From contig NC_056766.1 in assembly GCF_018687715.1 (NCBI RefSeq), forward strand, positions 44,060,933 through 44,124,932: 64,000 bases of DNA. Direction: 5' to 3'. A program made the translations under genes and the position numbers. Source of the DNA: Carya illinoinensis. Its lineage: Eukaryota > Streptophyta > Magnoliopsida > Fagales > Juglandaceae. Position 1 is the stretch's first letter; each line of letters starts with the position of its first letter. The notes below the pieces were generated by a model. It saw only the letters and a program-made list of their open reading frames with translations. It did no database searches and was not told where the DNA came from. Shown piece by piece: positions 35,640-45,549 of the stretch.

Positions 35640-35785
35640 AATCATTGATTCCCCCCCCCCCCCGGCGAGATTTCGTCTCACCCAAGGGCAAGACTTCCCT
35701 CCTATCTCTCTCTCTAACTCTCTCTCTCTGCTCTGCAAAGTGCGATGCCCTACGCCTCCCTCCCCCAATTTCCTTTCTCTCATCT

Positions 35786-35822
<37 letters not shown>

Positions 35823-35925
35823 GCTCTGCCTCTGTGATGTCCTAGCCCCTCCCAAAATCACTCTCTCATCTGCTCTATCTCTCACTCTGCTATCTGCGAT
35901 GCCAAAGGGTGAAAGTGCTTGAGCT
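35640..35925. repeat. Poly-C and (CT)n low-complexity tract
   Basis: A run of C at 35651-35662 followed by (CT)n stretches, the longest at about 35788-35818. Pyrimidine-rich leaders like this are common upstream of plant genes, but no downstream coding frame supports one here. Confidence 0.7.
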
Positions 35926-37090
35926 TGGGATCCAAGAGATTGGAACGCATTTTCGTTTGGGTATGTTTTTTTTTCTTCCCTCTATTATGTTCTCTCTTTG
36001 TTGATTTTGGGATTTTTTTTTTTTTACGAGAATGTTTGAAGAGTATTTTTATGGGTTAAATCTGTTTGAATATAAATGTTTGAGGAGTATTTAGTTTAGA
36101 TCTGTTTAGCTAGAAAATGCTTGAGCCTTGGGTTATTATTATTTGGAAGAATGTGTTTAGATATGAAGAATTGTTAAAGAATGGGTTTGATGCTATGTAT
36201 AGAAACGGAAAAATAAATAACAGATCTGTTTAGCTTGCTTCTAATCCAAGCTCAAAAGAACCTAATAAACAAATTGTGGAAGCTGGAGACACATGGCTAC
36301 CAAGTAAAACTCTGAAAACAATGAGAAATGGAGATTATGAAATTTCACAACAAACCCATGTGAAGAGAGCTATGTTTGTAATTGCATGTGTTTGGGAATC
36401 TAAGTTTGCTGTAGTAATGTTTGTATGCAGAAAAGAAACAAAAAAATAAAACTGTTGACAATTATGGAATAAATAAAAATAAAAATTTGGCTCAATCTAC
36501 TCTTTTCTTTTTTTCTTTTTTTTTTCTTTTTTTTTTTAAATATGGGTTGTTTTTCTTTGTGGATTATGTAGCATTTATGCTGTCTTTGAAGGAGAGAAAC
36601 ATAGAAAAAATAATTAAAGTATAATTATTTTTTTTAATTTAAGTTTCCATTCTTTTTATATCTTGTCAAAGAGAAAATTGCGTGAAAGTAGTTTGATTGA
36701 AATCTTCAAATCGGGATTTAAGGGAAAGGACTCTTTGTTCTCAATTTTGGATATGTACATGGTCTTGTTTGGCCTTTTAAAAGATAACAAAAATTTCTTC
36801 TCAATGCCTCGTGTAGTTGTTTGATGAGCTAGTGTTGGGGACTGGTTAAAGTTCTGCAATATGTAAGATCAAGAACTTTACAAACAAAATTGGATTCAAG
36901 CTTGAGTTCATCTGTTTTGTATTCCTTGACATAGCTTAGTTGATACTAATGGCCTATTTACTTGATCAAATAAAATCTTATTTTACCTTAAAAAAAGGCT
37001 CTGCGTGAGCTACAACTCTCAAGCCCACTTGGATTGTCAATGCATTATATAGTGTTAATTCTGTTTGCCTCTTGGACGTTGCTAGTACCA
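35926..37090. other. Non-coding, no feature recognised
   Basis: AT-rich sequence with poly-T tracts (36499-36538). Short frames on both strands have no domain character. Confidence 0.5.
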
Positions 37091-39985
37091 TGAGAGATAA
37101 AACAATATATATTATGAAGGAAAACTCTGCCATATTGCATGTCGTAACATTACATATATATAAGCTATTTACATTGTAGCTGTCAGGATAAATATGGAAA
37201 CTTGTCTAGCCTAAGATCATGCACTGAATATACGTAAGTAGAGCATGATTACAGGAATGCTAGAAAATCAATTGTAGCCACTGTCACAGCAATGGTTAAG
37301 GCCGAGAGGTGCGTTGCACGCTGTCATGAGATATATCCTTATTACGCCCCTTCAAGCACAACGTGGAGGAACAAACGTTGAGCTTGTCTCGTAGGAAAGA
37401 GAACCGAGTGGAAACAAGTGGTTTGGTTAGCCCATCAGCTAACTGGTCTTTACTAGAAATGAACTTGACGTCAAGTGATTTTTGTTGAACCTTTTCTCGC
37501 ATAAAATGGTAATCGATTTCGACATGCTTAGTACGTGCATGGAAAACGGGGTTGGCAGTGAGATAGGTGGCGCCGATGTTGTCACACCACAGAACCGGTT
37601 GCTGTGGAAGAAAGACATCGAGCTCGCGGAGCAATGAAATAAGCCAAAGAGATTCAGCTGTGGCATGGGCGATGGCTCGGTATTCGGCTTCGGTGCTGGA
37701 ACGAGCGACTGTCGGTTGCTTTTTGGAATTCCAGGATATAAGATTGTGACCCAAGAAGATGCAAAAGCCAGAGGTAGATTTACGATCATCAGGACAGCCA
37801 GCCCAGTCGGCGTCCGAGTAGATGGATAGCTGTGTGGAAGTAGTCGGACGAATTAACAAGCCAAAATCAACTGTAAATTTGAGGTACCTCAAAATTCGCT
37901 TGACTGCTGTCCAGTGCTCTTCGGTTGGGTTGTGCATGAACTGACAAGTTTTGTTCACTGCAAAGGAAATATCCGGACGTGTTAGCGACAAGTATTGTAG
38001 CGCACCAACGACACTCCGATAGAGGGAGGGATCGGAGCAAGAAGAACCAGAAAGTAACGACAACTTCTGAGAGGAGGACATAGGTGAAGAAACGGGCTTG
38101 GCTTCATGCATGTTTGTTCGGTGCAGCAAGTTGGTAATGTAACGGCTTTGAGACAAAATGAGTCCATCGGCAACGGGCAGAGATTCTATTCCCAGGAAGT
38201 AGCTTAATCCTCCAAGATCTTTTACTGCAAATTCAAGGCTGAGAGCAGAAATAAGATCGTTAATTGCAGAGGGACTAGAGCCAGTAATTAAGATGTCATC
38301 GACGTAAACCAACACAAATGTAGTGACTGAGCCATGCCGAGAAATAAAGAGAGAGTTGTCCGAGGCAGAGTTCTGAAAACCAAGAGTGCAAAGATGGTCA
38401 TGAAGCCGAGAATACCAGGCCCTTGGGGCTTGTTTCAGCCCATAGAGAGCTTTGTGGAGCCGGCAAACGTGATGAGGAAAGCTGGGATGGATGTAGCCGT
38501 GAGGTTGGCTCATGTAAACTTCTTCAGATAAGGTCCCATGAAGGAATGCGTTTTGAATATCAATCTGTCGGATGGACCAGTTTTGAGAGACAGCAATGGT
38601 GAGGACCAACCGGATGGTAGTGGGTTTAACCACTGGGCTAAAGGTATCAGCAAAATCAATGCCTTGCTGTTGATGATATCCCTTGGCGACTAACCGGGCT
38701 TTACGTCGTTCGAGAGTTCCATCTGATTTATGTTTGGTTTTGAAAACCCACATGGAGCCGACGACATTCATTCCAGGTTGCACGGGTACAAGAGACCAGG
38801 TGCCTTGTTTCATCAGAGCTGAAAATTCAGCATCCATGGCAGCACGCCATTCTCGAAATTTGCAGGCCTCGGAGTAGCACGTGGGTGCTTCAGGAACAGA
38901 GCCAAAGGTGAGTAACGCCCGAGGAAGAGGATACCGAACCGTGCCATCTGTAGGGACTTTAGTTTTGACAATATTATTCTGAGCTCGAGTCCTCATGGGG
39001 TGAGTACGAAGTGGAGGGAGTTCTTCGGCAGCAGCACTATCAGATGGCAGGGGAGAGGCAGAGGAGGGCTGTAGGAAGTCGGGAGGAGGAGTGGAGGGTC
39101 CAGACGATGTTGATTCAGATGGGACTGACGGAAGGAAAGACTCGGTTGAAGGAGAAGATGCAGGAAGGGAAGCAGGCTGAGATGGGAGTGCGTCCGTGTC
39201 GGTTGGAGGGAAGACGAAAGGGAGAAAAGATGTTGTAGAGGGAGACGCAGATGAAGTGGCAGACGATGGAGGAGGAGTACGAAACGGAAAAGAAGCTTCG
39301 TCAAATATCACATGACGAGAGACGAAAATGCGACCGGAAGTGAGATCAAGACATTTATAACCACGATGAAGATTACTATAGCCAAGGAAAACACAAAGTT
39401 TAGATCGGAAATCAAGTTTGTGGTTGTTGAAAGGACGAAGGAAAGGAAAGCATGCACAACCGAAAATTTTGAAAGAGGAAAAATCAGGGGCTTGTTTATG
39501 TAATTTTTCATGTGGAGAAATGCCAAGAGGAGACGTGGGAAGACGATTAATAAGGTACGCGGCGGTAAGAAAAGCATCATCCCAATAGAGCTGAGGAACA
39601 CTACTATGAGATAGAAGAGAAAGGCCGGTTTCGACGATATGGCGATGTTTCCTTTCAACTGAGCCATTTTGTTCGGAAGTGTGTGGACAAGTCACGCGAT
39701 GTTGGATTCCAACAGTGGCAAAAAAAGTATGTAAGGAGCGAAACTCACCGCCCCAATCGGTTTGGACAGATTTGATTTTGCAATTAAACTGTCGTTCAAC
39801 AAGCTTTTGAAAAGAAATAAAAATTTTCATGACATCGGATTTCTGAGAAATGGGAAAAAGCCATGTATATTTACTGAAATGATTAACAAATGAAACATAA
39901 TATTTATTTCCATTTGAGGATTGTTTTTCAGATGCCATATCAAAAGGAAACAAAGTAACATTTCCCAAGTTTTCATTTCATAACA
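37091..39985 (-). mobile_element. 5'-truncated Ty1/copia element
   Basis: Minus-strand copia sequence from the integrase core to RNase H, followed by a purine tract (reverse complement of GCCCCTTCAAG, 37346-37356) and probable 3' LTR sequence at about 37091-37345. Gag, protease and the 5' LTR are missing. At the upstream edge, around 39930-39985, faint LGK and DIW traces suggest an internal deletion that joins the HHCC region to the integrase core. Confidence 0.7.
37296..39968 (-). CDS. Copia pol fragment: integrase core, RT, RNase H (890 aa open frame)
   Basis: A long uninterrupted frame of a retrotransposon pol. Integrase core from about residue 18 (NKYYVSFVNHFSKYTWLF), with acidic residues D71 in TDWGGEF and E105 in SVERKH; a proline/serine-rich linker 230-320; reverse transcriptase about 380-620 with YVDD at 555-558; RNase H about 715-850 with DADWAGC, ARSSTEAEYRA and the DNIGA block. 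The usual VDHFSRYTW reads VNHFSKYTW. The first 16 residues do not match the family, so the ATG at 39968 is a product of truncation. The frame is intact for 2.67 kb despite the loss of gag and protease, which points to recent truncation. Alone it cannot transpose. Confidence 0.85.
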   Translation of the reverse strand: MGNVTLFPFDMASEKQSSNGNKYYVSFVNHFSKYTWLFPISQKSDVMKIFISFQKLVERQFNCKIKSVQTDWGGEFRSLHTFFATVGIQHRVTCPHTSEQNGSVERKHRHIVETGLSLLSHSSVPQLYWDDAFLTAAYLINRLPTSPLGISPHEKLHKQAPDFSSFKIFGCACFPFLRPFNNHKLDFRSKLCVFLGYSNLHRGYKCLDLTSGRIFVSRHVIFDEASFPFRTPPPSSATSSASPSTTSFLPFVFPPTDTDALPSQPASLPASSPSTESFLPSVPSESTSSGPSTPPPDFLQPSSASPLPSDSAAAEELPPLRTHPMRTRAQNNIVKTKVPTDGTVRYPLPRALLTFGSVPEAPTCYSEACKFREWRAAMDAEFSALMKQGTWSLVPVQPGMNVVGSMWVFKTKHKSDGTLERRKARLVAKGYHQQQGIDFADTFSPVVKPTTIRLVLTIAVSQNWSIRQIDIQNAFLHGTLSEEVYMSQPHGYIHPSFPHHVCRLHKALYGLKQAPRAWYSRLHDHLCTLGFQNSASDNSLFISRHGSVTTFVLVYVDDILITGSSPSAINDLISALSLEFAVKDLGGLSYFLGIESLPVADGLILSQSRYITNLLHRTNMHEAKPVSSPMSSSQKLSLLSGSSCSDPSLYRSVVGALQYLSLTRPDISFAVNKTCQFMHNPTEEHWTAVKRILRYLKFTVDFGLLIRPTTSTQLSIYSDADWAGCPDDRKSTSGFCIFLGHNLISWNSKKQPTVARSSTEAEYRAIAHATAESLWLISLLRELDVFLPQQPVLWCDNIGATYLTANPVFHARTKHVEIDYHFMREKVQQKSLDVKFISSKDQLADGLTKPLVSTRFSFLRDKLNVCSSTLCLKGRNKDISHDSVQRTSRP

Positions 39986-40278
39986 TGCAAAGTTTTAAAC
40001 ACAGTAATAAAACTAAGTCCACTTATCCAGTCCAATTAATAACTCAAATTAAACAAAGTAATAAACCTAAGTCCACTTATTTAAACACAATCACTAAAAC
40101 TAAGCTCACCAAATAAATTGAAACAACTCTTATAAAAACTAAGCCCAATTAATTAAAACCCGGTACACGGTTTGAAAACAACCCAAATATTTAAAAACAC
40201 AATTCAACTCTTATAAAAACTAAGCCCAACGTGAGTCAAACCCATGGACTTTAATGGCAACTTTGTGATTAAAACAAA
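39986..40278. repeat. Irregular ACTAAGYCCA repeats
   Basis: The motif AAACTAAGCCCA or AAACTAAGTCCA (and near variants) recurs about five times between 40005 and 40225, spaced 30-80 bases apart, in AT-rich sequence. No coding frame. Confidence 0.5.
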
Positions 40279-40477
40279 TATGAGGATGCAATTATGAAAG
40301 TTGAAGGCCTAAGTACACGATGCAGCAACAAAAGAAATGATTCTGGAAAAATAATGTTGCGGCTGTTTGCAGAGACTTACCCACAGAAGAAAAAGAAGCA
40401 GTTGAACTGGGAAAAAGAAGAGGCACGCGACCAAAACTGGAGAATGGTTGGTGCGGTGATGATCTGGGCGGCCAAAT

Positions 40478-40530
<53 letters not shown>

Positions 40531-40655
40531 GTGCCTTTAGAGATAAATGAGAGAGGGAGCCGGCGTGTAGAAGGAGAAATGAAATGAAGAAGAAAGAAGA
40601 AGAAGAAGACATGAGTAGCGGCTGGAGAAGGAAGAATAAAGAAATAAAGCCCTAA
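40279..40655. other. Low-complexity stretch with (GA)n
   Basis: A (GA)n tract at about 40482-40525 and GAAGAA-rich sequence to 40610. Frames here on the minus strand are Ser/Leu/Phe-rich artefacts. A 5' untranslated region of a lost gene is possible but not shown. Confidence 0.5.
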
Positions 40656-41224
40656 GAGCACTCTCATTGGATTATCCATATGTAAATGATATTTTTGATG
40701 AATATAAGATGAATTTAAATATTGACTATTCCATTTACATAAATCTCCACATTGGAATAGCCATTTTTTTATTATATAACAATAAAATAATATAAGATGA
40801 ATTTAACTTTAACTATTTATATCAAATTTTTACATTAGATTATCTATATATTTATTATATAGTAATAAATAATTAATAAATTAAAAAATATTTAATTATT
40901 TTAATTTTTATTTTATTTTATTTTATCATATTTTACTATTTTACCTATTATATGTTAATTAGTAATCATATTCTAATTAAATTATGGATTAAAAAATAAT
41001 AAAGATTTAAAAAACAGTAACTATCAAAAGAGAGAGACTTAAAAAATAATAAAATAAAAATTTGCTTGTGGAACAGTAACTATCAAATCTGATTTTATCT
41101 TTACATATACTGTAGCTAAAAGTTAAGAAATTTGATTATAGATAATCCATTGCAAGTGGTTTTTATATCTAATAGGTAAAAATGGGCTTTAGTTTTGGAT
41201 ATGGATAATCCATTGAGAGTGCTG
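40656..41224. mobile_element. Tourist-like (PIF/Harbinger) MITE
   Basis: 569 bases, AT-rich, no coding capacity. The ends are inverted repeats: left AGCACTCTCATTGGATTATC, right the inverse of AGCACTCTCAATGGATTATC, with one mismatch. TAA flanks both sides (40653-40655 and 41225-41227), the PIF/Harbinger target duplication. Related left-end sequence is at 6263. Confidence 0.75.
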
Positions 41225-41227
41225 TAA

Positions 41228-41394
41228 GGGCTGGGAGACCAACCACGTGCCGTATGAGGAAAATAGAGAGGTTGGGCTTGGAGACCGAATGGGCTGGGCC
41301 CAAAAATGAAGGAAAATCCCATAAAAACAAAGCCCAATCTGAAAACAAGAGTCTACGAATGGAAAAATGGCACAATAAAAATAAATAAAAGTTA
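41228..41394. other. Short unassigned stretch
   Basis: GGGCTGG and GGGCCCA-rich text between the MITE and an LTR fragment; nothing recognisable. Confidence 0.4.
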
Positions 41395-41645
41395 AATAAA
41401 AACGCTACAACTCAATATTAATAAAATAAAATATTTACAGTCTAACAATAGAATAACTTAAAGCAAGAAGCAAATTTAAATGCATAACAATAATTAATAT
41501 CAAGAAAGCACATTAAAATAATTTCACAACTTAAAAATCATAAAATAATAACGCGAAAATCACATTTAATTTAAAACAAGAGAACCATTAATTATAATAA
41601 TTTAAATAATCCTTCAATAAAATACATGTAAATAAAGGTATCACA
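41395..41645. mobile_element. LTR fragment, TATCACA-end family
   Basis: The last 250 bases match the right ends of 24833-26726 and 43786-45157, including TTTCACAACTTAAAAATCATA-type text, and end GGTATCACA at 41645. It abuts the LINE reverse transcriptase region exactly, so it truncates the LINE. Confidence 0.6.
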
Positions 41646-44600
41646 GTATTAATAAACCTAGTCGTTGTGGGAATGTGGTTCTGAAAATTAATATGGCTAA
41701 GGCCTATGATAGTATCAACTAGGATTTCCTCTTGCATATTATAAAGGATCTTGGGTTTTTGAATAAGGCTTGTGGGCTCTTCAAGCAGTGTATCTCCTCT
41801 TCTTGGTTTTTAGTGGTTATGAATGAGATTTCTAAAGGTTATTTTCTAGGAGGTCGTGGATTGAGGCAAAGCGACCCTATTTCTTCATATCTCTTCATTA
41901 TGGTGGAGGAAATTTTTTCCTGTTTGTTAAAGAAAGCATTTCAAGATGGCAAGATTGGCCTTTTCTTTCATCCTAGAGGTACTCCTCTTATTTCTTATCT
42001 TCTTTATGCTAATGATATTATTATTTTTGCCAAAGGGAGTAAGAGATCTATGAGGGGTATTACTGAAGTTCTTGAAACTTATAGGGCCTGGTCGGCTCAA
42101 AGTGTGAGCAAAGACAAGTCTTCCATTATTTTTTCCAAAAATGTCACTCCTCATCGAAGACATGGCATTCTTCGGATTACTGGTTTTAGTGAAGGAAATC
42201 TGATTATCTTGGGGCCCCTATTATCTCTGGTCGTTTGAAAGCCATACATTTAGAAGATTTGGTGGATCGTATAAGGAAGCGTATAGGGGGTTGGCAAAAT
42301 CATTTTCTGTCTAATGGGGCTCGATTGCTATTGATTAAACATGTTCTGGCTGGTGTCTCGATCCGTGTGTTATCTATTATTCAAGTCCCTATTTCGGTGA
42401 TCAAGTCCATCCAATAATGTATGAGCAGGTTTTTTTGGGGAATGAAAGATGGTAAGCCAAAAAAACAGTGGTGTGCTTGGGCAAAGATGAGCATTCCATG
42501 TCAAGAGGGGGCTCTTGGTTTGTGGAGTCTGCATGATGTGCAAAAAATCTCTCCATATGACATTTGCATGGAAATTGATAAAAAGTACTTCTCTTTGGTC
42601 CAATTTTTTCCATCCTAAGTATGTAAAAAATAATCATATCTCTCTTATTAAACCGGGAAGTGGAAGTCGCTTTTGGAAGATGGTCCTGATCTCTTGTGTG
42701 TTAAAAATTCCAGATGGAGAGTCAAGAATGGCGACATTTCTTTTTGGAGGGACCCGTGGTTAGAAAATGGTCCTTTATGTGATAGTTACCAAGTTTCGGA
42801 TTCTCCCACTGTAAGAGTAAAGGATTGTAAATTAGATGATGGATGGGATATAGACCTTAGTCAAAGGTTGTTGGGGATTGAAAAATTAGAAGAGGTTTTA
42901 TTTACTCTTGGGAGAGCCAACATAGGTGATGATATTTTGGTTTGGAAGGGTAAGTAATTCGGATGGTTCATTTTCCACTAAAAGTGCTTGGGATATTCTT
43001 TGTATTCGAGCAACTAAGATGCAATGGGTTGATTGGGTATGGCATCCTTGTCTTCCAAAAAATATTTCGGTGATGATTTGGAAAGCTTTTCATAATGCTC
43101 TTAGTGTTGATGACAAGTTAAAAAGAGTGGGTATCCCCGTTGTCTCAAAATGTGATTGTTGTGAGTATGGAGGATATGAAGACCAAAATCATGTTTTGAC
43201 CTTGAGAGAGTTTTCTACTGAAATTTGGAACAGAGCTACCATACAAGTGGGATTGAATTATCTTCCTGGACATAGTTGGAGAGGAATTATGAATTTGTGG
43301 TTTCAAAAGGCAAAAAAAATTTCACAAATGGGTCAATTGTTTGCTTTAATTCCTTTGATTATCTCCTGCCAGTTATGGCTCCCAAGATGTAAAACTTGCG
43401 TGGAGGATATCAAGGAATCAGTGGATTTGGTGTGGTGGTCCATCAAATATTGGATTGGTTGGGTTGGTGAGAAGATTAAAGTTGGATTTGCTTTGTTATG
43501 CAATGATGAAATTATTCTACATAGCCTTAACATTCTCATTAATCCAATAAAAAGAAAAAGTGTGCAGGTAGTGCATTGGCACAAACCTTTGGAGGGGAGA
43601 GTAAAATTGAATGTTGATGGTAGTGCATTGAATAACCCAAAAAAATTTGGTGCAAGAGGAGTAATTCGAAATGTACATGGTGATCTTATTACTGCATTTG
43701 CGGTTGATCTGGGGCATGGTTCTAATAACCTGGTTGAATGAATGGGTCTTCTACATGGCTTACACATTATTGCAAACTTGAGACTTGTAACGCCCCCAAC
43801 TCCCACATACGAAAATACGAGAATCAAGACGTCAGGATGATGACAACATGGGTTACGCACCCTAACGACAAGTACTAAGTGTGTACACATGCAACATATG
43901 TACAACTAAAGACGCAACGTATAAGTTAAAATCAATCAACTAGGTACCAGAATTATTAAATACAAATTTCCAAAATAAAATACATTTAAAAAGTATTACA
44001 GTTATCTGATGAAAACATAAATAAACGAAAATACAGTAATCAAAAGTGTGAAACAAATCACATTCCATGAGGAAATGATCCCCGACCACTTCTCCAGTGG
44101 AGTCGCATCCTCAAGCTCTGTATTCTCATCTGCATCAAAATCTACGGCACCAAGAAACGGTACTGCAGGTAAGTAATAGACCAAACAGTCCAAGAGATAA
44201 AAACATATTCATGCAACAACATGATTGGTGAAACTAGAGGTAGTGGTGGTTGGTTGTGGGTGGCAACGTAGAGGTATGTCGAAAGCCAAAAAGGCCAAAT
44301 CGGAAAGTGAAATGGTTGGGCATCATCGGTGGCGGATCGAGGATGGGGAAAGGTGGTTTGGGTTGTTGGAGGGCCAGTAATGAAGTGGTGAACAGGTGGT
44401 GGCATGAGGTGGTGCGACGGCGGTGGAAAGGAAAAGCCGTGGGTCTTTGTGGGTTTCATGGTGGCAAACGGTTGGAAGTTAAAGGTTGGCTTTAGTGGAG
44501 GATGATGGTCGGCGGGAGGGGAAGCTATGGTGGTGGTGGTGGAGCCGAACGGTGGCACACGGCGACACAGTGAATGTTGAGCCCACTTGGGCTATACACG

Positions 44601-45425
44601 GTCAGGAGAGAGAAAGAGGAGGCGTGGGGGCTGGTGGATGGGGTGGGTGAGGTCACCGACATGAGGGGAAGGTGGTGGGGTGGACGGTGATGCATGGTGG
44701 CTGGGTGAGCTAAAGGTGCACGGAAGAGAAGGAGAAAGGGAGGTAGTGTGCGGGTTGGGGGCAAAGTAGAGGAGAAAAAGAAAAAGAAAGAATAAATAGG
44801 GAGAGGGAAAAAGAAAAAAAGAAGAGAAAGAAATGAGGTCCAATTCTTACAACTTAGGTCTAAAAATTGATCCAACGAAAATAACATTTCAAATCGATAA
44901 ATTAAATAAAATAATTTAAACGAAGTGATTAAATAAAATAATATAATAAAATCCAACAATAAACTAATTTAAAATAAAGAGCAAATCAAATAATGATCAA
45001 TAATTAATAACAATAAAACACATTGAATTAAATTTCACAGTTAAAAATCATAAAATAATACCTCGTAAATCATCTAAAATTTAAAACAAGAAAGCCCGCA
45101 ATCCTAATAAATGCAATAAGTACTTAGTTAAAATACACGTATATACAGGATATCACAGAACTTGTGCATGTTGACTTGGAGTTGGACTCTATGATTGTGG
45201 TTCAATGGATCAAGGACTTATGTTATGTCTTTGGTGCTTTGAAGATTTTTGGGAGGAAATTCTTTCTATATTGACAGGTTTGGATTTTACAATTTCACAC
45301 GTTTATAGGCAAGGTAATGCTCTAGCGGACTTTTTGGCACGCATGGGTTCTAATGGTTGTAGCTGCATCTGGAATAATTTTTCAAATCTTCCTTTTATTC
45401 TAAAAGGCTTACTTACAATGGATTA
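41646..45425 (+). pseudogene. LINE ORF2 remnant (RT, zf-RVT, RNase H)
   Basis: Several frames in sequence give one ORF2 protein. INKPSRCGNVVLKINMAKAY opens the part present, followed by a stop where the family has Trp before DFLL; then RGLRQSDPISSYLF and the active-site block YANDIIIF, in which the catalytic YADD is YAND. Later frames give LSRFFWG-like text, the zf-RVT block WHPCLPKNISVMIWKAFHNAL, then the RNase H start LNVDGSALNNP and, after the LTR, FTISHVYRQGNALADFLARMGS. At least two stops, several frameshifts and the insertion make it non-functional. No ORF1 or endonuclease is in the window. Confidence 0.85.
43786..45157. mobile_element. Solo LTR (TGTAACGCC...TATCACA) inside LINE
   Basis: 1372 bases from TGTAACGCCCCCAACTCC to GGATATCACA, splitting the LINE RNase H domain. 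Flanks are AGACT and GAACT, an imperfect 5-bp duplication. The LINE sense resumes directly after it (LVHVDLELDSM). No internal coding sequence exists, so it is a solo LTR or a non-autonomous element. The Gly/Trp-rich frames at 44250-44960 come from GGTGG-rich sequence. Confidence 0.7.
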
Positions 45426-45549
45426 GTTAGGTATTCCTTATTTTTTATTTCGGTTTTAAAGTGCTTACAGTTTTTATTGATAGTCGTGATGTTATTTAAT
45501 TTTAGGGTCTTATATCTATGTTTTCCTTTTTTGTTATAAGTGAGGGCAC

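Noticed and set aside
35634..35922. Ser/Leu and Arg/Glu repeat frames on both strands
   Set aside because: They come from the (CT)n tract.
43333..43905. 190-codon minus-strand frame
   Set aside because: It is the antisense of the LINE zf-RVT and RNase H region and crosses into the solo LTR.
44142..44959. Pro/His/Ser-rich minus-strand frames
   Set aside because: They lie in GGTGG-rich LTR sequence and have no recognisable domain; the related LTR at 24833-26726 shows the same artefact.
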